In this document: positions 54,558-64,000 of the stretch, piece after piece
Layout of the letters: each line of letters starts with the position of its first letter
Numbering within the stretch: position 1 is the stretch's first letter
Source: Periconia sp. R9002
Lineage: Eukaryota; Ascomycota; Dothideomycetes; Pleosporales; Periconiaceae
NCBI GenBank assembly: GCA_023627715.1
Contig: JAMAHW010000015.1
Location: 62,001 to 126,000, forward strand
Direction: 5' to 3'
Length of the DNA: 64,000 bases
Program-made: the position numbers and the translations under genes
The notes under the pieces: model-generated
Seen by the model: the letters and a program-made list of their open reading frames with translations, nothing else
Told to the model about the DNA's origin: nothing
The model's database searches: none

Positions 54558-56797
54558 ATGAGTTCCTTCGATATTTACAATTCCGAAGATGACGATGTAT
54601 CGCCTCCTCCACGACGCCCCCACTACTGCATAATCGATGTGCGATGTATCCTTTGTCAGTTCAGATATGATGAAAACGATCTTATCACAACTCGTAAGTA
54701 CGTGCTGATAGCTTTTACGCGGTGTATCGGTCAGCTCTCCTCTTAACATGCTGATCGACATTGAAATTCAGTTTGCCCTGCCGGCGAACTTGCACCGCAA
54801 TTCCGATTCCATGGTTTGAAAAACACTGTGCTCTACGATAAAATCGACATTCATATGTGTGGGAGAGACAACTGCGATGAAGGCGGTCGAAAAATTTATA
54901 CTTTCCACCAAAGCTGCTTCTCCATGGCCCCCGAATATTTTTATTCGCTTTTGGGACCTGTTGCTGAAAATGCTCGTCAGGCTCCAGGGTATGGTGAACA
55001 CTTGCCATTTATTGCATACGGGTATAGACCATCATATAAAGACGAAAATCTAAGAAGAACACGTATAAGAGATGCTGCCGCAGCTAATCTGCAAAAAGGT
55101 GTTCTCCAACATCTGCCACTAGAAATCATTCGCATGGTAGCGGAAAATCTGGTGCCGGAATTGGCAGCGCTTTATGCTCAGGAAATATCCATGGCCGTTT
55201 CTTCACCGCGTTGTTCGACGGTTTTTATCGGGACCGCATTCAATTATCGACTCGACCTAACAAAGGATATATACGTATCCTATCGTGAGATCGAAGGTGT
55301 CTCTTACGTCCAATGGGTATCGAACACAAATCTACTCGGCAAAGGACATTTGTTCCACGAGGCCCGAGAACACAAGAAGAAGCTGAGTTGCATATACGTC
55401 GCCTTTGACTTTTTAGGGGTCAGACGCGTTTTTTTGGAACAACCCCCACATGATGTTGATATTGGGCCTGGGTCTCCACCTTATTGGATGACTGCAGAAG
55501 GTGATGAAAATCTGATACTCCAATGTGTCCAGGATGTAAGTTCTCCTGCCACACCTCACTGTTGTACGGGATAAACCCGCTGACTATGAATGCGTCCCTC
55601 CAGGGTCTGAAAATAAGGCGTATTTTAAACAATAACCTCAGAAATTATGAAGATAACTACGCAGTTGCCTGGCCTACCATATACCCGGCATACAAACGTT
55701 TGATGTATAATGGCGAAGAAACGCAGTGGTTATACCGTCGTATGAAACTCCTAGAATGCCAAGGATTTGATGTCGAAGGTTACTGCGCCTATGTGCAGAG
55801 TGGCTCCTTTTTGGGAGGGACTATCATAGCAGAAACAAAGGGGAACCTGCAGGAAGTTCTTCGAACCTACACCACCTTGACGTACGGCGACTGGATGTAT
55901 ATGCCTCTTGACCGGGGAGAGCATGTCGAAGATATTTGGCTTGTGCAGTTTGACATTTGGAAATCTAGATCACTAATGGTAAGTCGTTGTACCAACTGTC
56001 GACACGGCAGGTTTTTCCAATTTACGTCGCAGCATTTGACTAAAGTGTGCGTACAGTTTGTGACGAATTTTGGGCGCGCGAGTATGTTTGGCAGCATGCG
56101 AGGGCCCTTCGGAACAAACAAGCCTAGGTTTCTCCGCGTTTTCTCTAGATCTTGCGGTCCCTCGTCACAGCTCTATATCAGTGATATCGATTACAAAACT
56201 CATCATACCTGGATCGAAATCCTCGGGGTTGACAAGAAGATCGAGGATCTTCCTATGGACGACGTCAAGACTTTCGTTCACAACATCAAGCCAGAATGGG
56301 TCCCTTACCCTCCGTCCCTCACACCTACCGCATCACCATCTCCTCCATCCACCGGAGAAGAATATTTCACGAAATGCCGCTTAGAAAACGTCATTTCCAT
56401 CACATGCTGCGTCAACCAGGAACAGATTCATAAGCCTATCGTTGGAATGATGATGCATTACCAAGGAGGAGGACGAGCTTGCGTAGGTCACTACCGACAT
56501 GATTGGGCGCAACCTCCGCTCGTAGTAAACGATCCGGAATCGATGCCGCTTATTATTACAATGTATCGCGACCGGGAATATGGCCAAATAATAGAGGACG
56601 AAAACAAGGGGAAATACATATTGGGTGTTTCCGTTGGCAACGCACATGTAAAGAGCACAGAAGCTGGCGACCTGCATGGCGATAACGTATGGAAGAAGCT
56701 CATAGTCCCGTGGTCCGGATCTCTCGAATTGTGGTTTGGGAATGTGGCTCACTATGGGAGCGGTCATTGTTTCTTCCACATCACTCATGTTGCGTAG
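54558..56797 (+). CDS. Uncharacterised fungal protein with CxxC pair and F-box-like segment
   Basis: Three exons, 54558-54693, 54772-55535 and 55604-56797, give 697 aa; phases match and donors are GTAAGT. The N-terminus has CILC, later HMCGRDNC and HQSC, which may form a zinc-binding module. LQHLPLEIIRMVAENLVPEL (near residues 155-175) reads like an F-box helix pair. The rest is beta-rich and ends with a segment (ISITCCVN ... GMMMHYQGGGRACVG ... WSGSLELWFG) that I recall as the C-terminus of a large family of Pezizomycotina hypothetical proteins. There is no signal peptide. A role as ubiquitin-ligase adaptor is possible but unproven. A further GTAAGT occurs in frame at 55980, yet no suitable acceptor follows. 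Confidence 0.75.
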
Positions 56798-58059
56798 CGT
56801 CATAAGCTGTCTCGTCAGAAAGTCTGAATTTTTGTAGATTTGACTATGTGTCTGTCGACTTTTGAACAAATCGAGTACATTTGGTGTTCTGATATTGCAC
56901 TTCAGTGCATCGGGCTTCTCATGCGTATAGGCCACAGCATCTCCGAGTGACTGAGAATAAATTTGGCCGTGTAAGAAATATTCGTGACTCGAGGGAGGCA
57001 TTGGCATATAGAGGCACGCGCCAGGGCATGTCAGGATATCAATTGATCAGTTCAAGCCCTGGAATGTTTGTATATTACGTCGCGTCATTGAAATCGGTCC
57101 GTGGCTGCACGTATGCACACATGAAGTCAAGGGACTCCGATGTCTCGTCGGTGCACTAATAACACTCAGTATCCCCCCCAGAAGATCAAGACCTCTTTCT
57201 TAGTGTAGTCGAATAAAGATCAGAAAATACATGAAATAGTCATGATATGATTGGCGGCATCATCAGTTAAAAAGCGCAAGTACTGCATTTTCCTGCTGTC
57301 ATGCGACTGATAGCATAGATATAGATATTTACCTATAATAATTAGGTAGTAGACATTGCCACATTGGTACTGGGAATGGTTCCAAATTTAGATGGATCTG
57401 GCACGCTCTATCTCCATAGACGCCGCAGAAGCCAACCTTGGAAACGATAGTACCGAAAATGCGCCGCACCATGTTTATCGCCCACGCTTACGCTATGCTC
57501 TAGGCTGAACTAGTGCCCAAACTACCATGCCAAGGTTCAAAAGACGTCTCCGTTCGTGCCCCTGACTAGCATGGAGGAGTGCCGGGGGATAACCCCGCAG
57601 AGGCTACCGTATAACCATCAGTTCTCATTACCTCAAATACCAGAGTAACGGGAATGTGGTAGGTATAGCGTAGAAAATCTGTCCCCAACAGATTCTCCCG
57701 AATAATAATGCGCTTGGTTCATCCTTGCAAGGTCTCCACTTCTTATCTTCTAGGGGCACTTGGCATCAGTCATTATCGTGGGGAGGATGACTCGATTCGT
57801 TCGAAAGCAGGCCTGATAACCATTTTCGAAAAATGCCAACCACGATAGTACGAATCACTTTTAACCTCGCGCTATAGATTATTCATTGTTATGTGTTTGA
57901 TTAAATGATTTTTATAAAGCAGCCCATCCAGCCATCTTTTTCGCGCACTCCCGAATGAACACTCCTTGCGCATTTCCGAGCTTCTGGTTGTCTCATTGAC
58001 GGAGCACCGCTTTTCTGTCTGTTTGACGACTGTGCAACATCGCTATAAAGGTCTTCAAG
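56798..58059. other. Intergenic region
   Basis: This 1.3-kb stretch separates the fungal hypothetical gene and the permease gene. No family features were seen in the short frames it contains. Confidence 0.5.
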
Positions 58060-59978
58060 ATGACGGATTCTGGGAAAAAAATCAGTATCGAGCAAGTCCC
58101 GTACGACATTGCTGCGGGTGAGCTCGATAATGCAAAGGGTCGCGAAACCATTCTCACCAACCAATATGGACGAACTCAACGAGGTCTATCACCCAGGCAT
58201 GTGCAGTTGATGGCTATTGGTTAGTTTGATACGTCTCTTTTTGGATAAATACATACTGATTTCTGACTAGGTGGTTCGATTGGTATTGGCCTGTGGGTAT
58301 GTCGCCTCAAACAAAGCTGCTGCAGCTACCGAACACTCACAAATAAGCAATTGCTAATACTGACAAGGTCGGCATTGGAAGCGTTTTGAGTAAAGCTGGA
58401 CCTCTCAATCTTATCCTTGGATATCTTTTCTGGGGTCTTTTCTTTACATGGCCGCTTTTCTTATGCGTGGGAGAGATGTGCGCCTACTTGCCAATTCGCG
58501 GATCTATCTTTGAGCTTACTTCACGCTGGGTCAGCCCTGCTATGGGATTTACCATGGGCTGGACATACTTTTTTGCATGGTATGTTACTGAATTCAGTTG
58601 TTGGATGAGGAAGGGCTGATGTGGTATAGTACAATGCTGGTTTGTACCGAATACTCCGCAGTTGCTGCAGTCATCAGTTATTGGGATTCAACCACCAACC
58701 CCGCCGCCTGGATCGGACTCGCCATGGCTTTATGCATCTTCCTCAACATCGTTGCCGTCAAATGGTATGGGGAATCTGAATTCGTCATGGCTTCCACCAA
58801 AATCATTCTCCTGTTCATGCTCGTCATGGTAACTTTCATTACCATGGTTGGCGGTAACCCCAAGAAAGATGCGTACGGTTTCAGGAACTGGGGTGGCGGC
58901 AACTATATGCACGCGTATCACACCACGGGAAATACCGGTCGTTTCCTTGGATTCTGGGCTGTCGTTCGATACGCTGGATTTACGATTAGCGGTCCTGATA
59001 TGATTGCTCTCGCGGCTGGGGAGATCCAGAACCCCCGAAGAACGATTCCCCGAGTTACAAAGTTCATCTTCTGGCGCCTGATCGGTTTCTATGTCGTTGG
59101 CGTTCTTGCTGTTGGTATCATCTGCTCATCTAAGGATTCCGGGCTACTTGGTGCTATCGCTGGTGGCAAGTCTGGTGCTGGTGCTAGTCCGTGGGTTATT
59201 GGTATCCAAAATCTCGGCATTGGCGGCCTTCCCCACCTTATTAACGCGCTCATTATGTTGTCTGGTTGGTCTTGCGGAAATGCCTACTTGTACTCTGCTA
59301 GCCGTACGCTCTACGGCCTGGCTCGAGGTATGCCCGAAGCTCCACTCAACGGTGTCCTTTCATGAATGCTAATCTTCGCCAGACTCCCAAGCACCCAAAT
59401 ATTTGATGAAATGTACGAAGAGCGGTGTACCTATATACTCCGTTCTGACCGTCTCGCTTATCACCTGCATCACCTTTCTCGCTTCCAGCAATTCCGCCAG
59501 TGAAGTCTTCCTGTGGTTTGTTGACCTTACCACCACCGCGCTCATTGCAACGTACACGATGATGCTTGTTACCTATCTTTTCTTCTGGCGTGCTCGCAAA
59601 GCCCAGGGTCTTGCAGACAACCAGCTGCCCTATGTAGCCGCACTAACACCCTGGGCTCCTATGGTTGCCCTCTTTTTCGGTTGCTGCTCGCTCTTGTTCG
59701 TCGGATTCGACGTTTTCAAACCTTGGGATCTTCGTGGATTTATTACCTCCTACTTTGCCTTGGCATTTGCAGCGGTTATGTTCGTCATTGGAAGATTCAA
59801 GTACTGGCGTGAGGGCAAAGGTGGATTTGTTGCGCCTAAAGATGCAGACTTGTACAGTGGCAAGGTCGAGGTTGATGCTGAGTGCAGGCATTGGGAAGAG
59901 GGTGGTATTGAGGAGGTTGAAAAGGCTCGCTTGGTTGAGATGCCGTTCCTTGTACGTCAATGGGAGAAGATTTGGTAG
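58060..59978 (+). CDS. Amino-acid permease (AAT/YAT family)
   Basis: Five exons, 58060-58219, 58271-58296, 58368-58579, 58630-59327 and 59383-59978, give 563 aa with consistent phases; one exon is only 26 bp. The conserved start of TM1, RHVQLMAIGGSIGIGLWVGIGSVL, is rebuilt across three exons, followed by PLFLCVGEMCAYLPIRGSIF. Twelve membrane segments are expected. The consensus fungal block LARDSQAPKYLMKCTKSGVP is restored by the last intron. The protein should be a proton-coupled plasma-membrane amino-acid importer. At the third intron the junction codes Cys where related permeases often have Trp or Ala. The ATG at 58060 fits the family's usual cytosolic tail. Confidence 0.92.
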
Positions 59979-60456
59979 AATGTGCCCGTCGAGAATTGAC
60001 CTCTGTTTATGGGTTACATCAAAAATACAGCGTTCAAGATTAGTGGCATTACAATATAATCGAATACCATCGCATGAAATGTAACGAGGGTTAATCATCA
60101 CAGAGTATTGTATATCATTGCATAGTAATCTGACTGCTCAGGGAATGGACACACCAATATGGAGCTATAGAAACAAGTTATCCGCGGACGTGCATACAAG
60201 CTTTTACCAAGTAGCATTATATGTTCCGACAGATCAGCATATTAGCTAACCACAAGCCAGGACTTCAGAGTCAGACTCTGCCATACAATAAGCCGTTTCG
60301 TTTCCGGCACGACGTGTGTTCCTTGGACCACCGCACGCCACTGATTGATGCTGCCTTCATGAGGCTTGGACAATGAGTAATGAAATAACCTATTTAGTTA
60401 TTGGTCTAACCAGAGCCCTGATACCGATTTCGTCAAAGTCATAACTTTAAACTTTC

Positions 60457-60475
60457 GGGGGGGGGGGGGGGGGGG
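60457..60475 (+). repeat. Poly-G tract
   Basis: A run of 19 G without interruption. Such tracts can form G-quadruplexes and vary in length; the exact count may also be affected by sequencing. Confidence 0.9.
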
Positions 60476-60743
60476 CGAAGGTTCATGTGGGTGTTCTTTT
60501 CATGTCGATCAGATGCACATAGCCAGCCAAAATAATTGGTGCGGCCTGTCTCTCTGTCGAAATTCTATGTCTGACTCATATTAACTTACAGTGGATTAGT
60601 AAATGCTTCATGGTTGCCATATGCTTCTTACCGGATATAGGTCCGGAGTTAGGAGATAACTTGACCCCCAAAGTCCTCGAGCACCGATATGATGTTTTAA
60701 TGGCGAGCTGAAATCATTAACCAAGTATATAGTTATCTGATAT

Positions 60744-60816
60744 CGTTTACCCAGTGTGCCCGCACCATGTGTCGATACCCAGGGTAGTTACTCTGTGAGG
60801 ATCAAAGTTCAATTTC
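60744..60816 (+). mobile_element. SINE-like short element, shorter copy
   Basis: This 73-bp insert is flanked by perfect 15-bp direct repeats, ATAGTTATCTGATAT (60729-60743 and 60817-60831). It matches the right-hand part of the insert at 15862-15987: TTACCCAGTGT, TGTGTCGATACCCAG, the hairpin CAGGGTA/TACTCTG and the TCAA-rich tail. The left part of the longer copy is absent, which fits 5' truncation. It lies within the promoter of the SDR gene at 60904, so the insertion may affect that gene's expression. Confidence 0.7.
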
Positions 60817-60903
60817 ATAGTTATCTGATATTTCCAGCAGAGAATGGGCATAGGAGACAGTGTGAACACACCGAGATCCGATTGCGCTTGACGAAACTCA
60901 ATA

Positions 60904-61755
60904 ATGGCACCGCTCGTTTGGCTGGTCACAGGCTGTTCCTCAGGCATCGGAAATCAGTTTGTCCACAGTATTCTAGCGCGTGGTGACAAAGTCGTTGCGA
61001 CAGCAAGGGACTTTTCTAAGATAGAGCAACTGGAGCAACTCGGGGTACCTACATTTCAACTCGACATCACTGAAAGCCAATCCTCGATCAATGCCACAAT
61101 CGCCAACATTCTCGCTGTGTGCGGTCGAATCGATGTTCTGGTCAACAATGCTGCGTACATCACTATCGGCACATGGGAAAGCCTCTCGCATGAAGATTGG
61201 CTAGCACAATTCAACACCAACGTCTTTGGCACGATCAAGGTCACCAAAGCAGTCCTACCACACTTCAGGGAGAGAAAGACAGGAACAACGGTATTCATCA
61301 GCTCACTGTCCGGATGGATTGGACATGCTGGTTGTAGCGCCTATGCTGGATCCAAATTTGCGTTGGAAGGCATTGCTGAAGGTCTCCATGCGGAAACCGC
61401 TCACCTCGGTCTGAAAACTCTTCTCATTGAACCTGGACGATTTCGGACAAACCTTCTTTCAAGTGGTAACATGAAATTTCGCCAGTCAGATATCTCGGAT
61501 TATGCAGAGCACTCGAGAGCACAAATGGAGGGTTTGGCGGGTGAAGACCAAAATCAGCCTGGTGACCCAGTTAAGTTGGTTGAGATAGTGTTGGACCTAG
61601 TTCGAGGAGAGGGTGTCGCACAGGGCAAAGAAGTGCCATTCCGTCTTCCGTTGGGTGTCGACTGTTATACAGATGTAAAGGAGAAGTGCGAGGCCACGTT
61701 GGCCACGCTGGAAACTTGGGCGGATGTTGCAAAGAGTACCGATATAAACGGCTAA
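60904..61755 (+). CDS. Classical short-chain dehydrogenase/reductase
   Basis: This single-exon gene encodes 283 aa. It has the cofactor motif TGCSSGIG (residues 9-16), NNA in VLVNNAAYI, the catalytic Ser in ISSLSG, and Tyr147/Lys151 in SAYAGSK. The residue pattern after strand 2 (TARD) suggests NADP(H) preference, as in the fungal oxidoreductase subgroup with the block LIEPGRFRTNLL. The length is normal for the family. The substrate is unknown. It is followed after about 350 bp by the 3' end of a transcription-factor gene on the other strand. Confidence 0.92.
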   Translation: MAPLVWLVTGCSSGIGNQFVHSILARGDKVVATARDFSKIEQLEQLGVPTFQLDITESQSSINATIANILAVCGRIDVLVNNAAYITIGTWESLSHEDWLAQFNTNVFGTIKVTKAVLPHFRERKTGTTVFISSLSGWIGHAGCSAYAGSKFALEGIAEGLHAETAHLGLKTLLIEPGRFRTNLLSSGNMKFRQSDISDYAEHSRAQMEGLAGEDQNQPGDPVKLVEIVLDLVRGEGVAQGKEVPFRLPLGVDCYTDVKEKCEATLATLETWADVAKSTDING

Positions 61756-62103
61756 ATCTGTGGGGATGACCGGGGAAAGGTTGCGGTTAGGGAATTCGAA
61801 CAACAGAAACCTAGGCAAAATCGTTTTCAGGAAGTTTCACTTCTCGCTCTTTCAGCCCTCACTATAATAATTATCAATTTGTTTTCAATCCAAAGGTCAA
61901 TTTGCTTAATTCATGGATGATATGGGAGAAGACCTTTTAGCGTATTATCTCTATCCGCAACGGGAAATTATGTTCTAATATGTGTTCCTTGTGAGAGGAT
62001 GACCAAATGAAGATAATCGAAATCCAAAATCATAACATGTTCCCAGTACCGGTCGTCTTACGATCATTGAAAACCACTAACATCTGCGTAATCTCGTAGA
62101 TAT
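61756..62103. other. Convergent intergenic region
   Basis: This 348-bp AT-rich stretch lies between the SDR gene and the transcription-factor gene. Nothing was recognised in it. Confidence 0.5.
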
Positions 62104-64000
62104 TCAGAAGGGACGTGAGTCAAGCGTGGAGAACATGCTTTCCCAATCAACTCCGTCGTGACCAATTTCATTTTGCGTGGCCATTGTCTGCCAAAAATTT
62201 TCCAAGGGAAAATCCAACTCCAAGGGCCCCTGTCCGAAACCACCAACAAGTATGTGGTCCGGCGTGGTGGGGTTTTGCAAGGAGCTACTGTCTGGTGCCG
62301 ACCAAGTGACAGAATCCCGCAGATTTATGTGATATTTCAACAGAATATTTCCCAAAGCGTCTAAGCACCGCCCAAGTAGTGGCGAAATGTGTCTCAATCC
62401 TTCGAGCCGAGCCATGATTGCCTGAACCTCCATCTTCCTTGACTCTTCATCTGGTGCAGTTCTATTCACGCATAGATCCATCACCAAAATCAGAAGAGCC
62501 AGATAAGTAGACTGGACTACGAGACCCATCCGCGCCTTTTCTATTTGCGCGGTACCTGAGACACCCGAGGGCTCATCGAAAAGTTTAATCACAGTTCTTG
62601 CAGATTCCATACACACATCTCGTGAATGCGCAAACCGTGCATCTACGTCCTGACGAATGAGGAACCTATAATGAAGACGGCATCGTTTGCTGTAGATGGC
62701 CATCGCTAGACAATTTCGCATGAAGGGAACCCTCGGATAGATCTCTTCCAGCATGCGGCTCTGTTCTCGGCTGCTATGATCGAGGCGAAGAAAATATGGC
62801 AGATTGGATATAAGTTCAGCGAATCTTCGATCCAAGGCGACAACATGTTCATAAGGCCCCATCATGCCTTTCGAGGGCAATGCGTCTGTCATGTGACGGC
62901 ATAGCTCCGCTAGCTGAATCCTGGCGAGGAGAAACGTCATACCTGTCGGAATGTGGTTGGTTGAGAGATGGCTGCTTTCGCTCAGTGCTATTTCATCTCC
63001 TTCGCAGCTTTCTGGTTTACTAGTTTGTATGTGGTGGGGATGAATGGAGTAGGTGCCTTCCTGGGGTCCGGAAGTCGCCGAATTTAGCCTGACCCTGCTT
63101 CAGCACCGACATGAGAGTTTGAAAGTGAAAAATATCAATGTGATGTGACTCACCAATCGGTAGAAACAATGTGCCAAAATACTCTTCGCTTCACCCGGTC
63201 GTTTGTGACAGCGGAAAGGTTAAGAGGATCGGTGATATTGAGGTCCAATCGATGCAAGCCAAGGTCTTTGGCCATAGAAGCGGCCATTGCTGTGACGTAG
63301 CGATTTCTTGCCGAAAACCCATCAACATGATAAGTCACAAAAGACATGATGATATAGGCTTGTACATCCTCTAAACTCCCTGATGTGTGGCGTTGCGAGT
63401 CATTCAGCATATCCAGTGCTGCAGTGGCCCAGATCTTAGATAGATGTGTAGCTTCAAGGCTTGTAGTTGCTACTTCGGATGTTGCAGTCACCGGATAGAA
63501 AAAAGCGCTGAGGGAGAATATAGAGAATAGCAGTGCAGCTTGACTAGAGGGAACTACCTCTTTTTGATGGATTCTCAGGTAGTTCGTCCTTATCAACGTC
63601 TGTACTGTAGGCTTGTGGAGCACATAACACACGTGATCTATCGTTTTCTCAAAATTATCAAACAGTAGATTGGCCACTTGAAAAGGAGGGAAAACAATAG
63701 ATGCTCGGTAGCCGTCGCAATGAAAGGAAAGGATTTCTCGAGTGTGTTGGATCACGTAATGCACGCCATTCGACAACGGAGACAGCTATATCATAGAACC
63801 TTTGATCAATTACGGCGCTTAGGATCGGAGTAAATACAGCATGAATGGTGTGACTTACAAGTCCATCATCCCTTGTGCCGATCTGTTCAAGAGATTGCAG
63901 CTCCCCGTCTGTTTCGTTTGGAGGTGATTGGGGGATTGGCTCTTTGGGAAGAACGAGTGATTCTAGCCTCTTTAAACGTTTTCTAATATCCTCAGCACCA
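62104..64000 (-). CDS. Fungal-specific transcription factor, C-terminal part (runs off window)
   Basis: Three exons, 63859-64000 (incomplete at its start), 63154-63785 and 62104-63094, encode 588 residues in phase. The first piece contains the helical linker IRKRLKRLESLVLP, the kind of coiled-coil that follows a Zn2Cys6 cluster, so the DNA-binding domain should lie just outside the window. The remainder is the fungal-trans middle homology region (PF04082): AMAASMAKDLGLHRLD, DRVKRRVFWHIVSTDW, and SGPQEGTYSIHP rebuilt across an intron, the last two being hallmark blocks. It should act in the nucleus as a pathway regulator. The nearby SDR and permease are possible targets, from position only. 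Confidence 0.9.

Larger units (their letters stand above)
59979..60903. other. Intergenic region with poly-G tract and short element
   Basis: This 925-bp stretch separates the permease and the SDR gene. It contains the 19-base G run at 60457-60475 and the SINE-like insert at 60744-60816, which lies about 90 bp upstream of the SDR start. Confidence 0.6.

Noticed and set aside
55980..56012. In-frame GTAAGT as a further intron of the gene at 54558.
   Set aside because: The only nearby acceptor would give an intron of about 32 bp, and the frame is open through it.
1..64000. CRISPR arrays, bacterial-type operons, rRNA or intact tRNA genes.
   Set aside because: None seen; all features are those of a fungal nuclear genome.

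Overview
The window is nuclear DNA of a filamentous ascomycete (Pezizomycotina). The genes carry short introns (about 43-133 bp) with GTRNGT donors, CTRAY-like branch points and YAG acceptors. The protein families are typical of that group: a HET-domain protein, a NACHT-WD40 STAND receptor, fungal F-box/ankyrin proteins, a LaeA-like methyltransferase, NmrA-like and Zn2Cys6-type regulators. The class cannot be fixed from sequence alone. Gene models were built by hand from reading frames, splice signals and family conservation, so exon ends are proposals.

1-41 kb is rich in allorecognition or innate-immunity-type genes, with two housekeeping-like genes mixed in. In order: a MITE-like inverted-repeat element; a HET-domain gene; a proline-repeat GPI-type surface protein; a relic of a second HET domain; a secreted purple acid phosphatase; a 2-kb gene-free stretch; an intracellular subtilisin-family (S8) protease of about 1156 aa with an ankyrin-like N-terminal half; directly upstream of it on the same strand, a 484-aa beta-rich/coiled-coil protein of unknown function; divergent from that, a 1617-aa NACHT-WD40 receptor; convergent with the receptor, a giant (about 2160 aa) NACHT-TPR-like protein; a Myb/SANT gene that appears to be spliced onto a large uncharacterised fungal domain; a small Cys-tailed protein; and an F-box/ankyrin protein. 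The protease, the beta-rich/coiled-coil protein and the NLR-type receptor lie side by side and are the best candidate for an undescribed system. The arrangement recalls fungal two-gene cell-death loci in which an S8 protease activates a neighbouring effector (HET-Q1/HET-Q2), but the partner here is not recognisable as a gasdermin.

41-64 kb looks like accessory metabolism with decay. It holds a terminal-exon remnant of a cytochrome P450, an SDR pseudogene (nonsense plus frameshift), an SDR that lacks the YxxxK residues, an intact 2OG-Fe(II) oxygenase, an alpha/beta hydrolase, a LaeA-like methyltransferase with an apparent N-terminal frameshift divergent from an NmrA-like gene, a fungal F-box-like protein, an amino-acid permease, a classical SDR with an intact active site, and the C-terminal part of a Zn2Cys6-type transcription factor that runs off the window. 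No polyketide synthase, NRPS or terpene synthase is present.

Two short (73 and 126 bp) related elements at 15.9 and 60.7 kb, each flanked by a perfect 13- or 15-bp direct repeat, look like a SINE-like mobile family. A third 3'-end fragment may lie at 22.0 kb.
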